Shown here piece by piece: positions 1 to 7,901 of a stretch of 64,000 bases of DNA. Both the position numbers and the translations under genes were made by a program. The stretch is from Bacillota bacterium (GTDB lineage Bacteria; Bacillota; Clostridia; Christensenellales; Aristaeellaceae), in assembly GCA_023413135.1 (NCBI GenBank), contig JAEZQK010000063.1:61891-125890 (forward strand), written 5' to 3'. Numbering within the stretch: position 1 is the stretch's first letter; every line of letters begins with the position of its first letter. Below the pieces are notes generated by a model. That model saw only the letters and a program-made list of their open reading frames with translations, was not told the DNA's origin and did no database searches.

Positions 1-131
1 GGCCCGTGGGCCTCCATAAGCGTGCCGCTTTCGTTAACCACCCGTACGGGCAGGTCAAGGCTTATGCTCAGGGTGTGCAGGATATCGCCGAGCTTTTGCC
101 GCGGGATCAGAGAATCCATGGCTGATTGCAT
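1..131 (-). CDS. PocR-type sensor/regulator, N-terminal fragment (runs off the window)
   Basis: Only about 43 N-terminal residues are inside the window. The reading frame starts at an ATG (131-129) preceded by a good GAGGTGG ribosome-binding site at 134-140. The visible peptide (LIPRQKLGDIL, then LPVRVVNESG) resembles the start of PocR-type ligand-binding domains, which begin signalling proteins that control corrinoid and methyltransferase genes in Clostridia. It is divergent from the corrinoid protein gene at 241, so control of that locus is plausible. The output domain (AraC, histidine kinase or other) lies outside the window, and the assignment rests on a short stretch. Confidence 0.55.
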   Translation of the reverse strand, partial: MQSAMDSLIPRQKLGDILHTLSISLDLPVRVVNESGTLMEAHG

Positions 132-188
132 ATCCACCTCAAAAAAACACAAAAAGTCATAAGAATGAACAAGCACAGAGAATCTATC

Positions 189-202
189 TGAATTATAATT
201 CA
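189..202. promoter_or_regulatory. 14-bp perfect palindrome in divergent promoter region
   Basis: TGAATTATAATTCA is a perfect palindrome midway between the divergent PocR-type gene and the corrinoid protein gene. It could be an operator for either direction. In AT-rich promoter DNA such palindromes also arise by chance, so the call is tentative. Confidence 0.3.
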
Positions 203-240
203 AAGTAAAAAATTGCACAAGGAAAGCGGAGGAATTACAT

Positions 241-873
241 ATGGATTTGAACGAGATCTCCATCCGCCTGCAGGCGGGCAAGGCCAAGGATGTGAAGGAA
301 CTGGTACAGCAGGCCATCGACGAGGGCGTGCCTGCCAAGCGGATCCTGGAGGAGGGCCTGCTTGGCGGCATGAGCGTTGTGGGCGAGAAATTCAAGAACA
401 ATGAGGTGTTCGTGCCGGAAGTGCTGGTGGCTGCCCGGGCCATGAACATGGGTGTGGCACTGCTCCGGCCCCTGCTGGTAAAAGAGGGTGTGAAGGCCAC
501 GGGCAAGGTGTGCATCGGCACGGTACAGGGTGACCTGCACGATATCGGCAAGAACATTGTAAAGATGATGATGGAAGGCAAAGGGCTGGAAGTGGTGGAC
601 CTGGGCACCGACGTTGCACCGGAGGTCTTTATAAAGACGGCCGCAGAGCAAAATTGCCAGATCATCTGCTGCTCGGCGCTACTGACCACCACCATGGGCG
701 TGATGCGGGACGTGGTGAAGGCCGCGGTGGACGCAGGCATAAGAGACCATGTGAAGATCATGGTGGGCGGTGCCCCCGTGACGGAAACCTTCTGCCGGGA
801 GATTGGCGCGGACGCCTATACCCCCGACGCGGCCAGCGCCGCCGACAAAGCCGTATCTTTCTGCGCCGCATAA
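241..873 (+). CDS. methyltransferase cognate corrinoid protein (B12-binding)
   Basis: A 210-residue protein, the usual size for MtaC/MtbC/MtvC-type corrinoid carriers. Residues 1-85 form the helical cap domain and residues 90-210 the Rossmann-like B12 domain. The cobalamin-binding D-x-H-x-x-G motif is present (GDLHDIG, Asp98, His100, Gly103), with His100 expected as lower axial cobalt ligand. The family carries a methyl group between a substrate-specific methyltransferase and a second methyltransferase that passes it to tetrahydrofolate or coenzyme M. The start is supported by AAAGCGGAGG nine bases upstream. It heads a plus-strand cluster with three UroD-family methyltransferases and a CobW-type GTPase. 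The methyl donor cannot be told from sequence. Confidence 0.92.
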   Translation: MDLNEISIRLQAGKAKDVKELVQQAIDEGVPAKRILEEGLLGGMSVVGEKFKNNEVFVPEVLVAARAMNMGVALLRPLLVKEGVKATGKVCIGTVQGDLHDIGKNIVKMMMEGKGLEVVDLGTDVAPEVFIKTAAEQNCQIICCSALLTTTMGVMRDVVKAAVDAGIRDHVKIMVGGAPVTETFCREIGADAYTPDAASAADKAVSFCAA

Positions 874-909
874 TGATTAAGGTTTAATTTCCTAAGGAGG
901 ACAATCGCC

Positions 910-2265
910 ATGCAGCCCAAGGATATCTTATTTGCCGCGCTTCGCCACGAGCGGACGGAAACCACGCCCTGGGTCCCCTTCGCGGGGGTGCACGCGGGCA
1001 AATTGACGTTAAGGACCGCCAGGGAGGTGCTCACCGATGAAAACGCGCTGTTTGAGGCTCTCATGGCCGTCAACAAACTCTACAAGCCCCATGGCCAGCC
1101 CGTTTTGTTCGATCTGCAGATCGAGGCGGAGATCCTGGGCTGCGATCTTGTCTGGCCCCAGGACAGCCCTCCCTCGGTAAGGAGCCATCCGCTTGCGGAT
1201 ACCATGACGGTTCCCTGCCGGTGTACCCTGCCCGGCCCGGAGGATGGGCGCATCCCCATGGCGCTGTCAGTGATGCGGCGCATGAAAGAGGCCGTGGGCG
1301 ATACCACGGCCCTGTACGCTCTGGTGTGCGGGCCTTTTACTCTGGCCAGCCACCTTCGGGGCAGCGACCTTTTTACCGACATGTTCGACGATGAGGAGTA
1401 TGTGAAGGATCTGCTTGCCTACTGCGCGGAGTGCGCGCGGCGGATGGCAGGCTACTACATCGGCTCGGGCATGGATGTGATCGCCATCGTGGACCCACTG
1501 GTGAGTCAAATTTCCAGCAGCCATTTTGATGCGTTCCTCTCGCAGCCCTATACGGAGCTTTTTTCCTTCCTGCGGGAGCAGGGGGTGTTTTCCAGCTTCT
1601 TTGTGTGCGGCGACGCCAGCCGTAACATTGAGCCTATGTGCAAGACGGTCCCCGACAGCATTTGCGTGGATGAGAACGTGGACCTGCCCGCCGCAAAAAA
1701 AATCACCGACCGGTACAATATCACCATCGGCGGAAACATCCCCCTCACCAGCGTGATGCTCCACGGCACCCAGCAGGACAACATGAAGTACGTGCTGGAC
1801 CTGATGGATAAGGTTCAAGATACAAAAAACTTTATCGTCGCCCCCGGTTGCGATATGCCATACGCGGTGCCCGTGGAAAACGGCATCGCGGTATCCCAGG
1901 CTGTGCTGCAGCCGGCAAAGACAAGAAAGGCGCTGGAAAACTATCTGGCCCCCCAGGACGACATCCAGATCACCCTGCCGGATTACGGGCACCTTCAAAA
2001 GCCTCTGGTGGAGGTGTTTACCCTGGACAGCCTGACCTGTGCCGCCTGCGCCTATATGATGGAGGCCGCCAATGTGGCCAAGGCGCATTTTGGTAAGGAT
2101 ATCGATCTGGTGGAATACAAGTTTACCGTGCGTGAAAACATTGCCCGCTGCAAAAAGCTGGGGGTTAAAAACCTGCCCAGCATCTATATCAACGGAGAAC
2201 TGCGCTTCTCCTCCCTCATCCCGGACAGGGCGGAATTGCAAAAGGCCATTGAGGCGGCGCTGTGA
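910..2265 (+). CDS. UroD/MtaA-family methyltransferase fused to a thioredoxin-like domain
   Basis: A 451-residue protein, about 100 residues longer than MtaA/CmuA-type proteins. Residues 1 to about 345 form the UroD-like TIM barrel. The family's zinc site usually reads H-x-C-G with a later Cys or His. Here the first part reads FFVCGD, so the expected His is Phe, while the later APGCDMP Cys is kept. Residues about 365-451 look like a thioredoxin-like fold with a CAAC motif (Cys377, Cys380) and a Leu-Pro at 422-423 in the cis-proline position. AAGGAGG precedes the ATG, and the gene follows the corrinoid protein by 36 bases. It probably transfers a methyl group to or from the corrinoid protein. 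The thioredoxin part may handle the redox state of the cobalt or zinc site, which is inference. Confidence 0.85.
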   Translation: MQPKDILFAALRHERTETTPWVPFAGVHAGKLTLRTAREVLTDENALFEALMAVNKLYKPHGQPVLFDLQIEAEILGCDLVWPQDSPPSVRSHPLADTMTVPCRCTLPGPEDGRIPMALSVMRRMKEAVGDTTALYALVCGPFTLASHLRGSDLFTDMFDDEEYVKDLLAYCAECARRMAGYYIGSGMDVIAIVDPLVSQISSSHFDAFLSQPYTELFSFLREQGVFSSFFVCGDASRNIEPMCKTVPDSICVDENVDLPAAKKITDRYNITIGGNIPLTSVMLHGTQQDNMKYVLDLMDKVQDTKNFIVAPGCDMPYAVPVENGIAVSQAVLQPAKTRKALENYLAPQDDIQITLPDYGHLQKPLVEVFTLDSLTCAACAYMMEAANVAKAHFGKDIDLVEYKFTVRENIARCKKLGVKNLPSIYINGELRFSSLIPDRAELQKAIEAAL

Positions 2266-3173
2266 TAAGGCTCGTGCTGGTCACGGGCTTTCTCGGCTCG
2301 GGGAAGACCACTTTTTTAAAGGGGTTGCTCTCTAAGGATTCAGGGGAGCGCCTTTCCCTTATCATCAATGAATTTGGCCGGATTGGGGTGGACGGTGCGC
2401 TGCTTTCCCCCCTTACCTTAAGCCTTAGGGAAGTGGCGGGCGGATCTATTTTCTGCGCCTGCCGCCTTGAGGAGTTTGAAAATGCCTTGCAGCAGGCCGC
2501 CGCGGAAAACCCCGATCTGATCCTGGTGGAAGCCTCCGGCCTTTCCGATCCGGCGCCCATCCGCTCGGTGCTTGCGCGCCATCCCCAAATAGCCTACCAG
2601 GGCTGCGTGGCGCTGTGCGACGCCACAAGGGTGGAAAAGGTGATGGCTTCCGCCAGGGTCAGCCTGCGCCAGCTTTCCGTGAGCAATCTGATCCTTCTGA
2701 ACAAGACTGACCTGGTGCCCGAATGCGAAACGGCACGGCTTACGGCAATGCTCTTAGCAAGGTTCCCCCTGGCCAAGGTCCTTGCCACCACCCAGGGCAG
2801 GTGCCCAAATGAATGGCTGGAATCGCTGTCCCCCGCAGGTGAATACGTACCCCATCAGGAGGGCCGGGACGTCACGCTGCAGAAGGCGAGCATTTCTCTT
2901 TCTTCCGCCATGGACCGGGTTGAGTGCCTTGCCTTCATCCGGCTCTTCGCGGAGGAGACCTACCGCATAAAAGGCTTCGTGCGCCTTTATGAAGGCTGGT
3001 TCCTGGCGGACTGCGTGGGTGCGTACATACAGCTTCAGCCTTGCGGGGAGCCGCCCGCCGGCCAGGAAAGCGGCCTTACGGCCCTGGCGGGGCAGGGGAT
3101 GGAGCTGCGCAAGGCGCTGCGGGAAGCCGCACAATGGTATAAGGAATATCTTTTGGAAATTCGCTTCGGGTAG
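2262..3173 (+). CDS. CobW/COG0523-family GTPase
   Basis: A 303-residue GTP-binding protein starting at GTG and overlapping the previous stop by four bases (GTGA), which implies translational coupling. Walker A is GFLGSGKTT near residues 9-17. The family signature VEASGLSDP and the base-recognition motif NKTDL are present. The usual C-x-C-C metal-binding motif is replaced by GGSIFCAC, so two cysteines are arranged differently from classical CobW, YeiR or YjiA. COG0523 proteins deliver metals or cofactors to client proteins. Beside corrinoid methyltransferases the client is likely a methyltransferase zinc site or the corrinoid protein, but this is inferred from position. Confidence 0.85.
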   Translation: MIRLVLVTGFLGSGKTTFLKGLLSKDSGERLSLIINEFGRIGVDGALLSPLTLSLREVAGGSIFCACRLEEFENALQQAAAENPDLILVEASGLSDPAPIRSVLARHPQIAYQGCVALCDATRVEKVMASARVSLRQLSVSNLILLNKTDLVPECETARLTAMLLARFPLAKVLATTQGRCPNEWLESLSPAGEYVPHQEGRDVTLQKASISLSSAMDRVECLAFIRLFAEETYRIKGFVRLYEGWFLADCVGAYIQLQPCGEPPAGQESGLTALAGQGMELRKALREAAQWYKEYLLEIRFG

Positions 3174-3181
3174 GGATGGAT

Positions 3182-3259
3182 ATGTGCATCGATGAAAGCC
3201 AGTGGCCTTTCAACTATAGAAGCTACGAATTTTATAATCCCCGGCGGAGAAGTCAATAA
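3182..3259 (+). CDS. possible 25-residue small protein after the CobW-type gene
   Basis: A short frame starts at ATG 3182 with AGGG six bases upstream and ends at TAA 3259. An in-frame ATG also lies at 3176 but is too close to that site. The peptide is rich in aromatic and basic residues (FNYRSYEFYNPRRR). It lies eight bases after the CobW-type stop codon and before a mobile-type inverted repeat. No family is recognised and it may be a chance frame. Confidence 0.2.
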   Translation: MCIDESQWPFNYRSYEFYNPRRRSQ

Positions 3260-3602
3260 ACAAACAACGTCGTAGGGGCGGGGCTCTGCTCCACCCGATG
3301 AGAAACATTACCTACCATAGCGGGCGGTTAAGAAGCCCCACCCCTACGGCGTTCATGCAATGATGAACGGGTTTTTCAAGCAAACACAATCTCCGGCAGA
3401 CAAACCAACAGCATACGGCTTCGCAGGCTAATTACAATCACCCGTTTTTAACCCTTCTCTTATCTTAATGACATTGGAGCAAGCCTCCGCCCTACATCGT
3501 CAACGGCGCTTCCACATTCATCAAAGCATCTATGTTTTGGGGATCTCTGTGCGAGATGCGCCGGGTCTCAAGCTCCCTTGACCGGCGGGAAGGAGATGAA
3601 TC
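3260..3602. other. intergenic stretch with a REP-like repeat
   Basis: No convincing coding frame on either strand. It contains the inverted repeat at 3271-3348 and, at its right end, the GGAAGGAG ribosome-binding site of the next gene. A separate promoter for the UroD-family genes downstream could lie here, but I see no clear -35/-10 pair. Confidence 0.5.
3271..3348. repeat. GC-rich inverted repeat (REP/MITE-like)
   Basis: The left arm CGTAGGGGCGGGGCT (3271-3285) pairs with the right arm AGCCCCACCCCTACG (3334-3348), with one G-to-T-type difference over 15 bp and a 48-bp spacer. Elements of this look are commonly scattered between genes in gut Firmicutes genomes. It has no coding capacity. 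Confidence 0.7.
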
Positions 3603-4604
3603 ATGACCAAGCGGGACGCGGTGCTCAAGGCGCTTAGGCACCAGGATGTGCGGCCGGTGCCTTATTACCTGGATATGACCGACGAAATCGCGGAAAGAAT
3701 GCGCAGGCAAACGAAGGACCCGTTGTTTTTTGAGCATTCGGAATCGTATCTTGCCCAGGAGCGCAATGAGTCCTTCGTTGAGCTTGAAGGGGGCCTTTTC
3801 CGCGATCAGTTTGGCGTGGTCTGGGACAAAGGCGCCCAGGAGGGCGATTTCGGCGTGGTGCATGAGTACCTGCTGAAGGAGCCTTCCCTTGCGGGCTATA
3901 CCTTTCCGGAACCTGATGAGAAGCTGATATGCCAGAAGTGCGAAAGGCTAGCCGCCCAGAAAGATAAGTTTACCATGTACATCATCGGCTTTTCGCTCTT
4001 TGAACGGGCATGGACGCTCCGCTCCATGGAGGAGCTTCTGTGCGATATGCTCACCGAGCCGGAGTTCGTGGACGAGCTGATGGACAGGATCGTGGAATAC
4101 AACCTGAAGGTGGTGGATATCGTCGCCCGCTATCCCATCGACTGCATCTTTTTCGGCGACGACTGGGGCATGCAAAAAGGGCTGATCACCGGCTATCCGC
4201 TGTGGAAGCAGTTTATCGCGCCTAGGATCCAGCGGGAGTACGCCTATGTGAAATCCAAAGGCATGTTTGTGGCGCAGCATTCCTGCGGCGACTGCTCCCA
4301 GGTGTTCCCCGACCTTGTCCAAAGCGGCCTGGATATTTACAACACCTTCCAGCCGGAGGTCTACGACATCGAATATTTCAAAGAGACCTACGGGGATTCC
4401 ATCACCTTCTTCGGCGGCATATCCACCCAGACGCTGCTTCCATATGCCACGCCCGGCGAGGTCAAACAGGAGATGGAGCGCATCATCGGGATCCTTTCGG
4501 AAAATGGCGGCTACATCATCGCGCCCACCCACGCCATGCCCGGCGACATCCCAACGGGAAACGTGCTGGCCTTCCTGGACGTCTGCAAAAACCAGCCGGG
4601 CTGA
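3603..4604 (+). CDS. UroD-family corrinoid methyltransferase
   Basis: A 333-residue single-domain UroD-like TIM-barrel protein. The start ATG has GGAAGGAGATG just upstream. The metal-binding pattern is HSCGD around residue 225 and a later APTHAMP, that is His and Cys plus a downstream His, rather than the Cys seen in MtaA. This pattern is typical of UroD-like methyltransferases acting on methoxylated or methylated substrates. It stands 39 bases before another UroD-family gene and in the same direction as the corrinoid protein and the CobW-type GTPase. The substrate is unknown. It could demethylate an O-methyl aromatic or a methylamine-like compound. Confidence 0.82.
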   Translation: MTKRDAVLKALRHQDVRPVPYYLDMTDEIAERMRRQTKDPLFFEHSESYLAQERNESFVELEGGLFRDQFGVVWDKGAQEGDFGVVHEYLLKEPSLAGYTFPEPDEKLICQKCERLAAQKDKFTMYIIGFSLFERAWTLRSMEELLCDMLTEPEFVDELMDRIVEYNLKVVDIVARYPIDCIFFGDDWGMQKGLITGYPLWKQFIAPRIQREYAYVKSKGMFVAQHSCGDCSQVFPDLVQSGLDIYNTFQPEVYDIEYFKETYGDSITFFGGISTQTLLPYATPGEVKQEMERIIGILSENGGYIIAPTHAMPGDIPTGNVLAFLDVCKNQPG

Positions 4605-4649
4605 TAAAGCTAAAAAGGATCGTCTTCTCCATCAAAGGAGGGGATGTAT

Positions 4650-6009
4650 GTGAAATCCAGAGACCGCGTGCTCATGGCCCTTGATCATCAGGCACCGGAC
4701 CGGCCTCCCGTCTGCGGCACCTATACACCCGAGATCGCGCGTCTGCTCCGCTCGGTGTACGGCCGGCCGGAGGAGAACCTGGGCGTCCTTATGGGCAATG
4801 ACCTTGTAAAGACCACCGTGGGGGTGGAATTGAGCTACCACCTGTCGGAGGAGCCGGTCTACACCTGCCCCTTCGGCATTACCTTTAAAAATATCAAAAA
4901 TGCCTCCGGGGCGTATACCGATATCGTGGACGGCGCGCTGCGGGATGAACCGGACGGCGAAAAGCGGCCTGTGGAACCGGGGCAATTTCTACGGCTACCG
5001 CAATGAAAACTGGAAGCCGTGGCGCATGAGCGACGCCACGCCGGTGGAAATGGGCGGCGGGTTAGAATACGATGTGGACGACAAGGGCCGCACCTGGGTC
5101 TACCCCCAGGGGGACAGGAGCGCGGGCTACAGCGCCGTGATGCCCGCGGGCGGGTCGTTCTTCGACCAGGTGGACCACGCCGAGCCCTTCGATATGGACA
5201 GCGTAGGTGGGGACGATCTTACCCCGCGGGAGGATTTCAAGGACGATTTCCCGCTGGCTTCTGAGGAGGACGCTGTGTACTGGGAGCGGGAGAGCCGCCG
5301 CCTAAACCATGAGACCGAGTACGCGGTAGCGGGCCTGCTGGGCGGCGGGGGACTGGGCGACGTGGCTTCGCTGCCCGGGCCGTCCGTCAAGCACCCCCGG
5401 GGTATCCGCCGCATGGACAGCTGGCTGGCCGCACACCTTCTGTTTCCGGATTACATTGACGAGGTGTTCTCGCTCCAAACGGAGGTCATGCTCAAAAACC
5501 TGGAGATCTACCGCCAGGCGGTGGGTGAGCGCATTCAGGTGGTGTGGATCTCGGGTACCGATTTTGGCACGCAGCACGGGACCTTCCTGAGCCCCGGCAT
5601 CTTCCGCAAACTCTACAAGCCGCATTACAAAGTGATCAACGACTGGGTGCACGCGCATACCGGCTGGAAGACGTTCTACCACTCCTGCGGGGCGGTCTAT
5701 CCGCTGATGCAGGACTTTGTGGAGATGGGCGTCGATATTTTGAACCCGCTGCAGCTTTCCGCAGACGGCATGGACCCCGTAAAGATCAAAGCCGAGTTCG
5801 GAGACTCCATAACATTCTGGGGCGGCGGCGTCGATACGCAAAAAACGCTCCCCTTCGGCACGCCGGACCAGGTGCGGCTTCAGGTGCGGGAGCGCATCGG
5901 AATCTTGAACCAGGGCGGCGGGTATGTGTTCAACCCCGTTCACAATGTGGTGGCCAACGTGCCCCCCCAGAACCTGATCGCTATGTATAAGGCCGCGCTT
6001 TTAGGGTAG
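4650..6009 (+). pseudogene. UroD-family methyltransferase with a single-base frameshift
   Basis: Two overlapping frames together make one UroD-family protein. The first carries the N-terminus (KSRDRVLMAL, DHQAPDRPPV) and the second the rest, including YHSCG and a downstream NPVHN, the expected metal-ligand positions. Removing one A from the AAAA run at 4960-4963 joins them cleanly (DGE then SGLWNRGN), giving about 450 residues. I take GTG 4650 as start because GGAGG lies eight bases upstream, whereas ATG 4644 is only two bases from it. Both halves are otherwise free of stops. The break may be a sequencing or assembly error, a recent mutation, or a real +1 recoding site. Confidence 0.75.
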
Positions 6010-6332
6010 CACCGGGGCGGCGGTTTGATAACGCCTTTATCAGTGCACTATGCCGGGCATTTTAGATGCTTGGCATTTTATACCAAATCAAAAACATTAA
6101 AGCGTCTATGACTAATACTCTTAAAGTGAGTCCAACCCCACCAACTGTCATCCTGAACGAAGTGAAGGATCTTGTTTTTTCACGCATCGCCAAGATCCTT
6201 CGTCACGCGTTCCTCAGGATGACACATGAGAGCACAGGGGACGGCTTTGTGTTAATGACTTCTGCATGATAGGCAAATATGTATATTTGTTGAAGCCAAC
6301 CCACAATCAGATACAACAAACCCTACAAACAT
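6010..6332. other. intergenic stretch with a REP-like element
   Basis: No supported gene. Besides the inverted repeat at 6146-6224 there is only AT-rich, low-information sequence. The stretch separates the methyltransferase cluster from the sparse region to its right. Confidence 0.5.
6146..6224. repeat. inverted repeat of the TGTCATCCTGA type
   Basis: The left arm begins TGTCATCCTGAACGAAGTGA and ends GGATCTTG (6146-6174). The right arm runs from CAAGATCCTTCGTCA to TCAGGATGACA (6191-6224). The outer 11 bp and the inner 13 bp pair almost perfectly. This is the common palindromic element found in many copies in gut Clostridia, non-coding and probably mobile or structural. Confidence 0.8.
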
Positions 6333-6515
6333 TTACTTCTTGCAGGGTTTCAGTTTTCTGTCTATACCGGCATTAGCCTGATCCTTGCCGGAATCTCCGC
6401 CCTGACCGGGCTGGGTTATGGCTGCGATGGCCTCGGCCGTTTGAGAGGGCTCGGAGATATGCTGCAGGGAAACGCCCTGCTTATCCAAGGTGATGAATTT
6501 CAACAGCGTATCCAT
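6333..6515 (-). CDS. hypothetical protein, about 60 residues
   Basis: A short frame from ATG 6515, with GGAGG about eight bases upstream, to a stop at 6333. The peptide starts MDTLLKFITLDKQGV and becomes Gln/Gly/Asp-rich towards a basic tail. A GTG at 6578 gives a longer frame whose extra residues are Gly/Ser-rich. The composition suggests the C-terminal tail of a larger protein and hence a remnant, but no family is recognised. Confidence 0.3.
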   Translation of the reverse strand: MDTLLKFITLDKQGVSLQHISEPSQTAEAIAAITQPGQGGDSGKDQANAGIDRKLKPCKK

Positions 6516-6723
6516 CACCGTGCCTCCGCTTCCCGCATTGGTCTGGCCACTCTCCTGGCCGCCCTCAGGCGATTTCACTCGGCGTTAGTCGAATATCACT
6601 GCGGCGCAATAGTTCTCGCAAAAGGAGAATATGGTTATAAAAAACGCAGTCATTGTATCAATGGCTGCGCTTTTACATGTCTAAATCGATATAGGCATAC
6701 GTGAGATATCAATAACAAAATCA

Positions 6724-7182
6724 TTATTGCCTGATTTTAAAAACGATCTTTTTTACGCTTGCCGGGTTCTCTGTTAAGCGTATACCAGGTATATGCGCGT
6801 CCCAAGGCGCAAAATATGCAAACATACCCGCGTCAACGCGAAAACAACCTCTCTCCACAGTATTTTCATAAAATAAAATGTCTGACTCAATACTGTGGTC
6901 TTCAACAACCTGCAATTCATCCGTAAATGCCCAGAACATATGCTCGCTTCCCTTGAGAATGACTTGCAGGTCAGCGTGCAAGTTGTGCGACTCCATCATA
7001 GATTCCGTTTTGTCTTTGGGTTCATACATCTGAATGAGCGCAAAAAGAGAATTGCCATCAAGATCATATCGGCCGGCTGGAAGCTCTTCTGATTTGTTAC
7101 GCGCTATAAAGTCCATGATCATTTTTTTGTGATTCTCTTTTAATGGACAGATTCGCAGATTTGAAATTCTATCAATAATCAT
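6724..7182 (-). CDS. YhcH/YjgK/YiaL (TabA-like) family protein
   Basis: A 152-residue cupin-like protein when started at ATG 7182, which has GAAAGGA eight bases upstream; an upstream in-frame start lacks such a site. Family features include NSLFALIQMYEPK, ESHNLHADLQVILKG and FAYFAPWDAHIPG, with the His and Glu residues expected to bind metal. Members such as YiaL, NanQ and TabA act in sugar or sialic-acid catabolism and biofilm control, probably on free sugars or anomers. A strong promoter lies 60 bases upstream, so it is likely a single-gene transcript. Confidence 0.85.
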   Translation of the reverse strand: MIIDRISNLRICPLKENHKKMIMDFIARNKSEELPAGRYDLDGNSLFALIQMYEPKDKTESMMESHNLHADLQVILKGSEHMFWAFTDELQVVEDHSIESDILFYENTVERGCFRVDAGMFAYFAPWDAHIPGIRLTENPASVKKIVFKIRQ

Positions 7183-7239
7183 TTTGAAGGTCCTTTCAAA
7201 CTTTTTTCGCGCAGGATATGCGCTTTTGTTGCCCAAAAA

Positions 7240-7268
7240 AGAATACTTATTCCTTTACGGATTGTCAA
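7240..7268 (-). promoter_or_regulatory. sigma-A promoter of the YhcH-like gene
   Basis: Reading the minus strand, TTGACA (7268-7263) is followed by a 17-base spacer and TATTCT (7245-7240). This matches the vegetative consensus closely. The distance to ATG 7182 leaves a leader of roughly 50 bases. Confidence 0.7.
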
Positions 7269-7387
7269 CTGTACATTTGTTCAGCTTGACACCGACAGAA
7301 CCACACGATTGCCAAAAATAGATGTGGGATGGCATCGGCAAATATACATGTCTTGCATCCTTTCAGACAACTAAAAAAGGAGAGAAT

Positions 7388-7480
7388 ATGAATTCCCTCC
7401 TGGGCAACCACAACAAGCATGTTCAGTCAAACAAGCCGTGTAATATTGATAATCGTAAAGAGCAGGGTGACAATCCCTAG
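7388..7480 (+). CDS. possible 30-residue small protein overlapping the next gene antisense
   Basis: ATG 7388 is preceded by AAAAAAGGAGAG with five bases between GGAG and the start. The frame ends at TAG 7480. The peptide is Asn/Lys-rich and polar (NHNNKHVQSNKPC) with no membrane segment. Its last 54 bases lie antisense to the end of the membrane-protein gene at 7427. A good ribosome-binding site is the only support. Confidence 0.2.
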   Translation: MNSLLGNHNKHVQSNKPCNIDNRKEQGDNP

Positions 7481-7729
7481 AATAATGCAGGCTTTATACT
7501 TCATGGTGTTTGGCGGTTCGAAGACACGATCCTGACCGTCAAGCGCAGGATTATTGAGGGCGGCTTTATATTTTCTATTGCCTTGAATGATGGCAATAAC
7601 GCTGAGTATTGCGGCAATCAATCCCACTGCCGATCCTACAAAGCTTAACAAGAAGTGGATCACACCGGTGATCCCGAGAAAAGATAATGCAATTCCTGCA
7701 ATACCCGTCAGCAAAACTGCGATTTCCAT
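7427..7729 (-). CDS. small membrane protein, three predicted helices
   Basis: A 100-residue protein from ATG 7729, with GAGGAGAT eight bases upstream. Hydrophobic segments lie near residues 3-22, 24-46 and 77-97, with a polar loop (RKYKAALNNPALDGQDR) between the second and third. This matches small DUF4190-like or TM2-like integral membrane proteins of Firmicutes. Function is unknown. Its neighbours are unrelated small genes, so context adds nothing. Confidence 0.6.
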   Translation of the reverse strand: MEIAVLLTGIAGIALSFLGITGVIHFLLSFVGSAVGLIAAILSVIAIIQGNRKYKAALNNPALDGQDRVFEPPNTMKYKACIILGIVTLLFTIINITRLV

Positions 7730-7901
7730 AGGATATCTCCTCAAATTGGTACGGCCATCTTGCCAATTGCTATTTTAGCAAACGAAACAAGGTTTATTCA
7801 AAGAATTCCAAAGCCTTCCGTAACCATGTCACTTCACATGGCGGAGAAGCTGGGATTTACTTAATAATGTCCCCCTAACAAACAAGTTAGGGGGAAGGCA
7901 C

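Noticed and set aside
132..240. A cobalamin riboswitch was looked for before the corrinoid protein gene.
   Set aside because: The region is only 109 bases and AT-rich, without the GC-rich B12-box elements, and is too short for the class.
4950..4970. Programmed frameshifting in the UroD-family gene.
   Set aside because: The shift needed is +1 (or -2). There is no in-frame rare or stop codon at the site and no clear downstream structure, so an indel is the simpler explanation, though not excluded.
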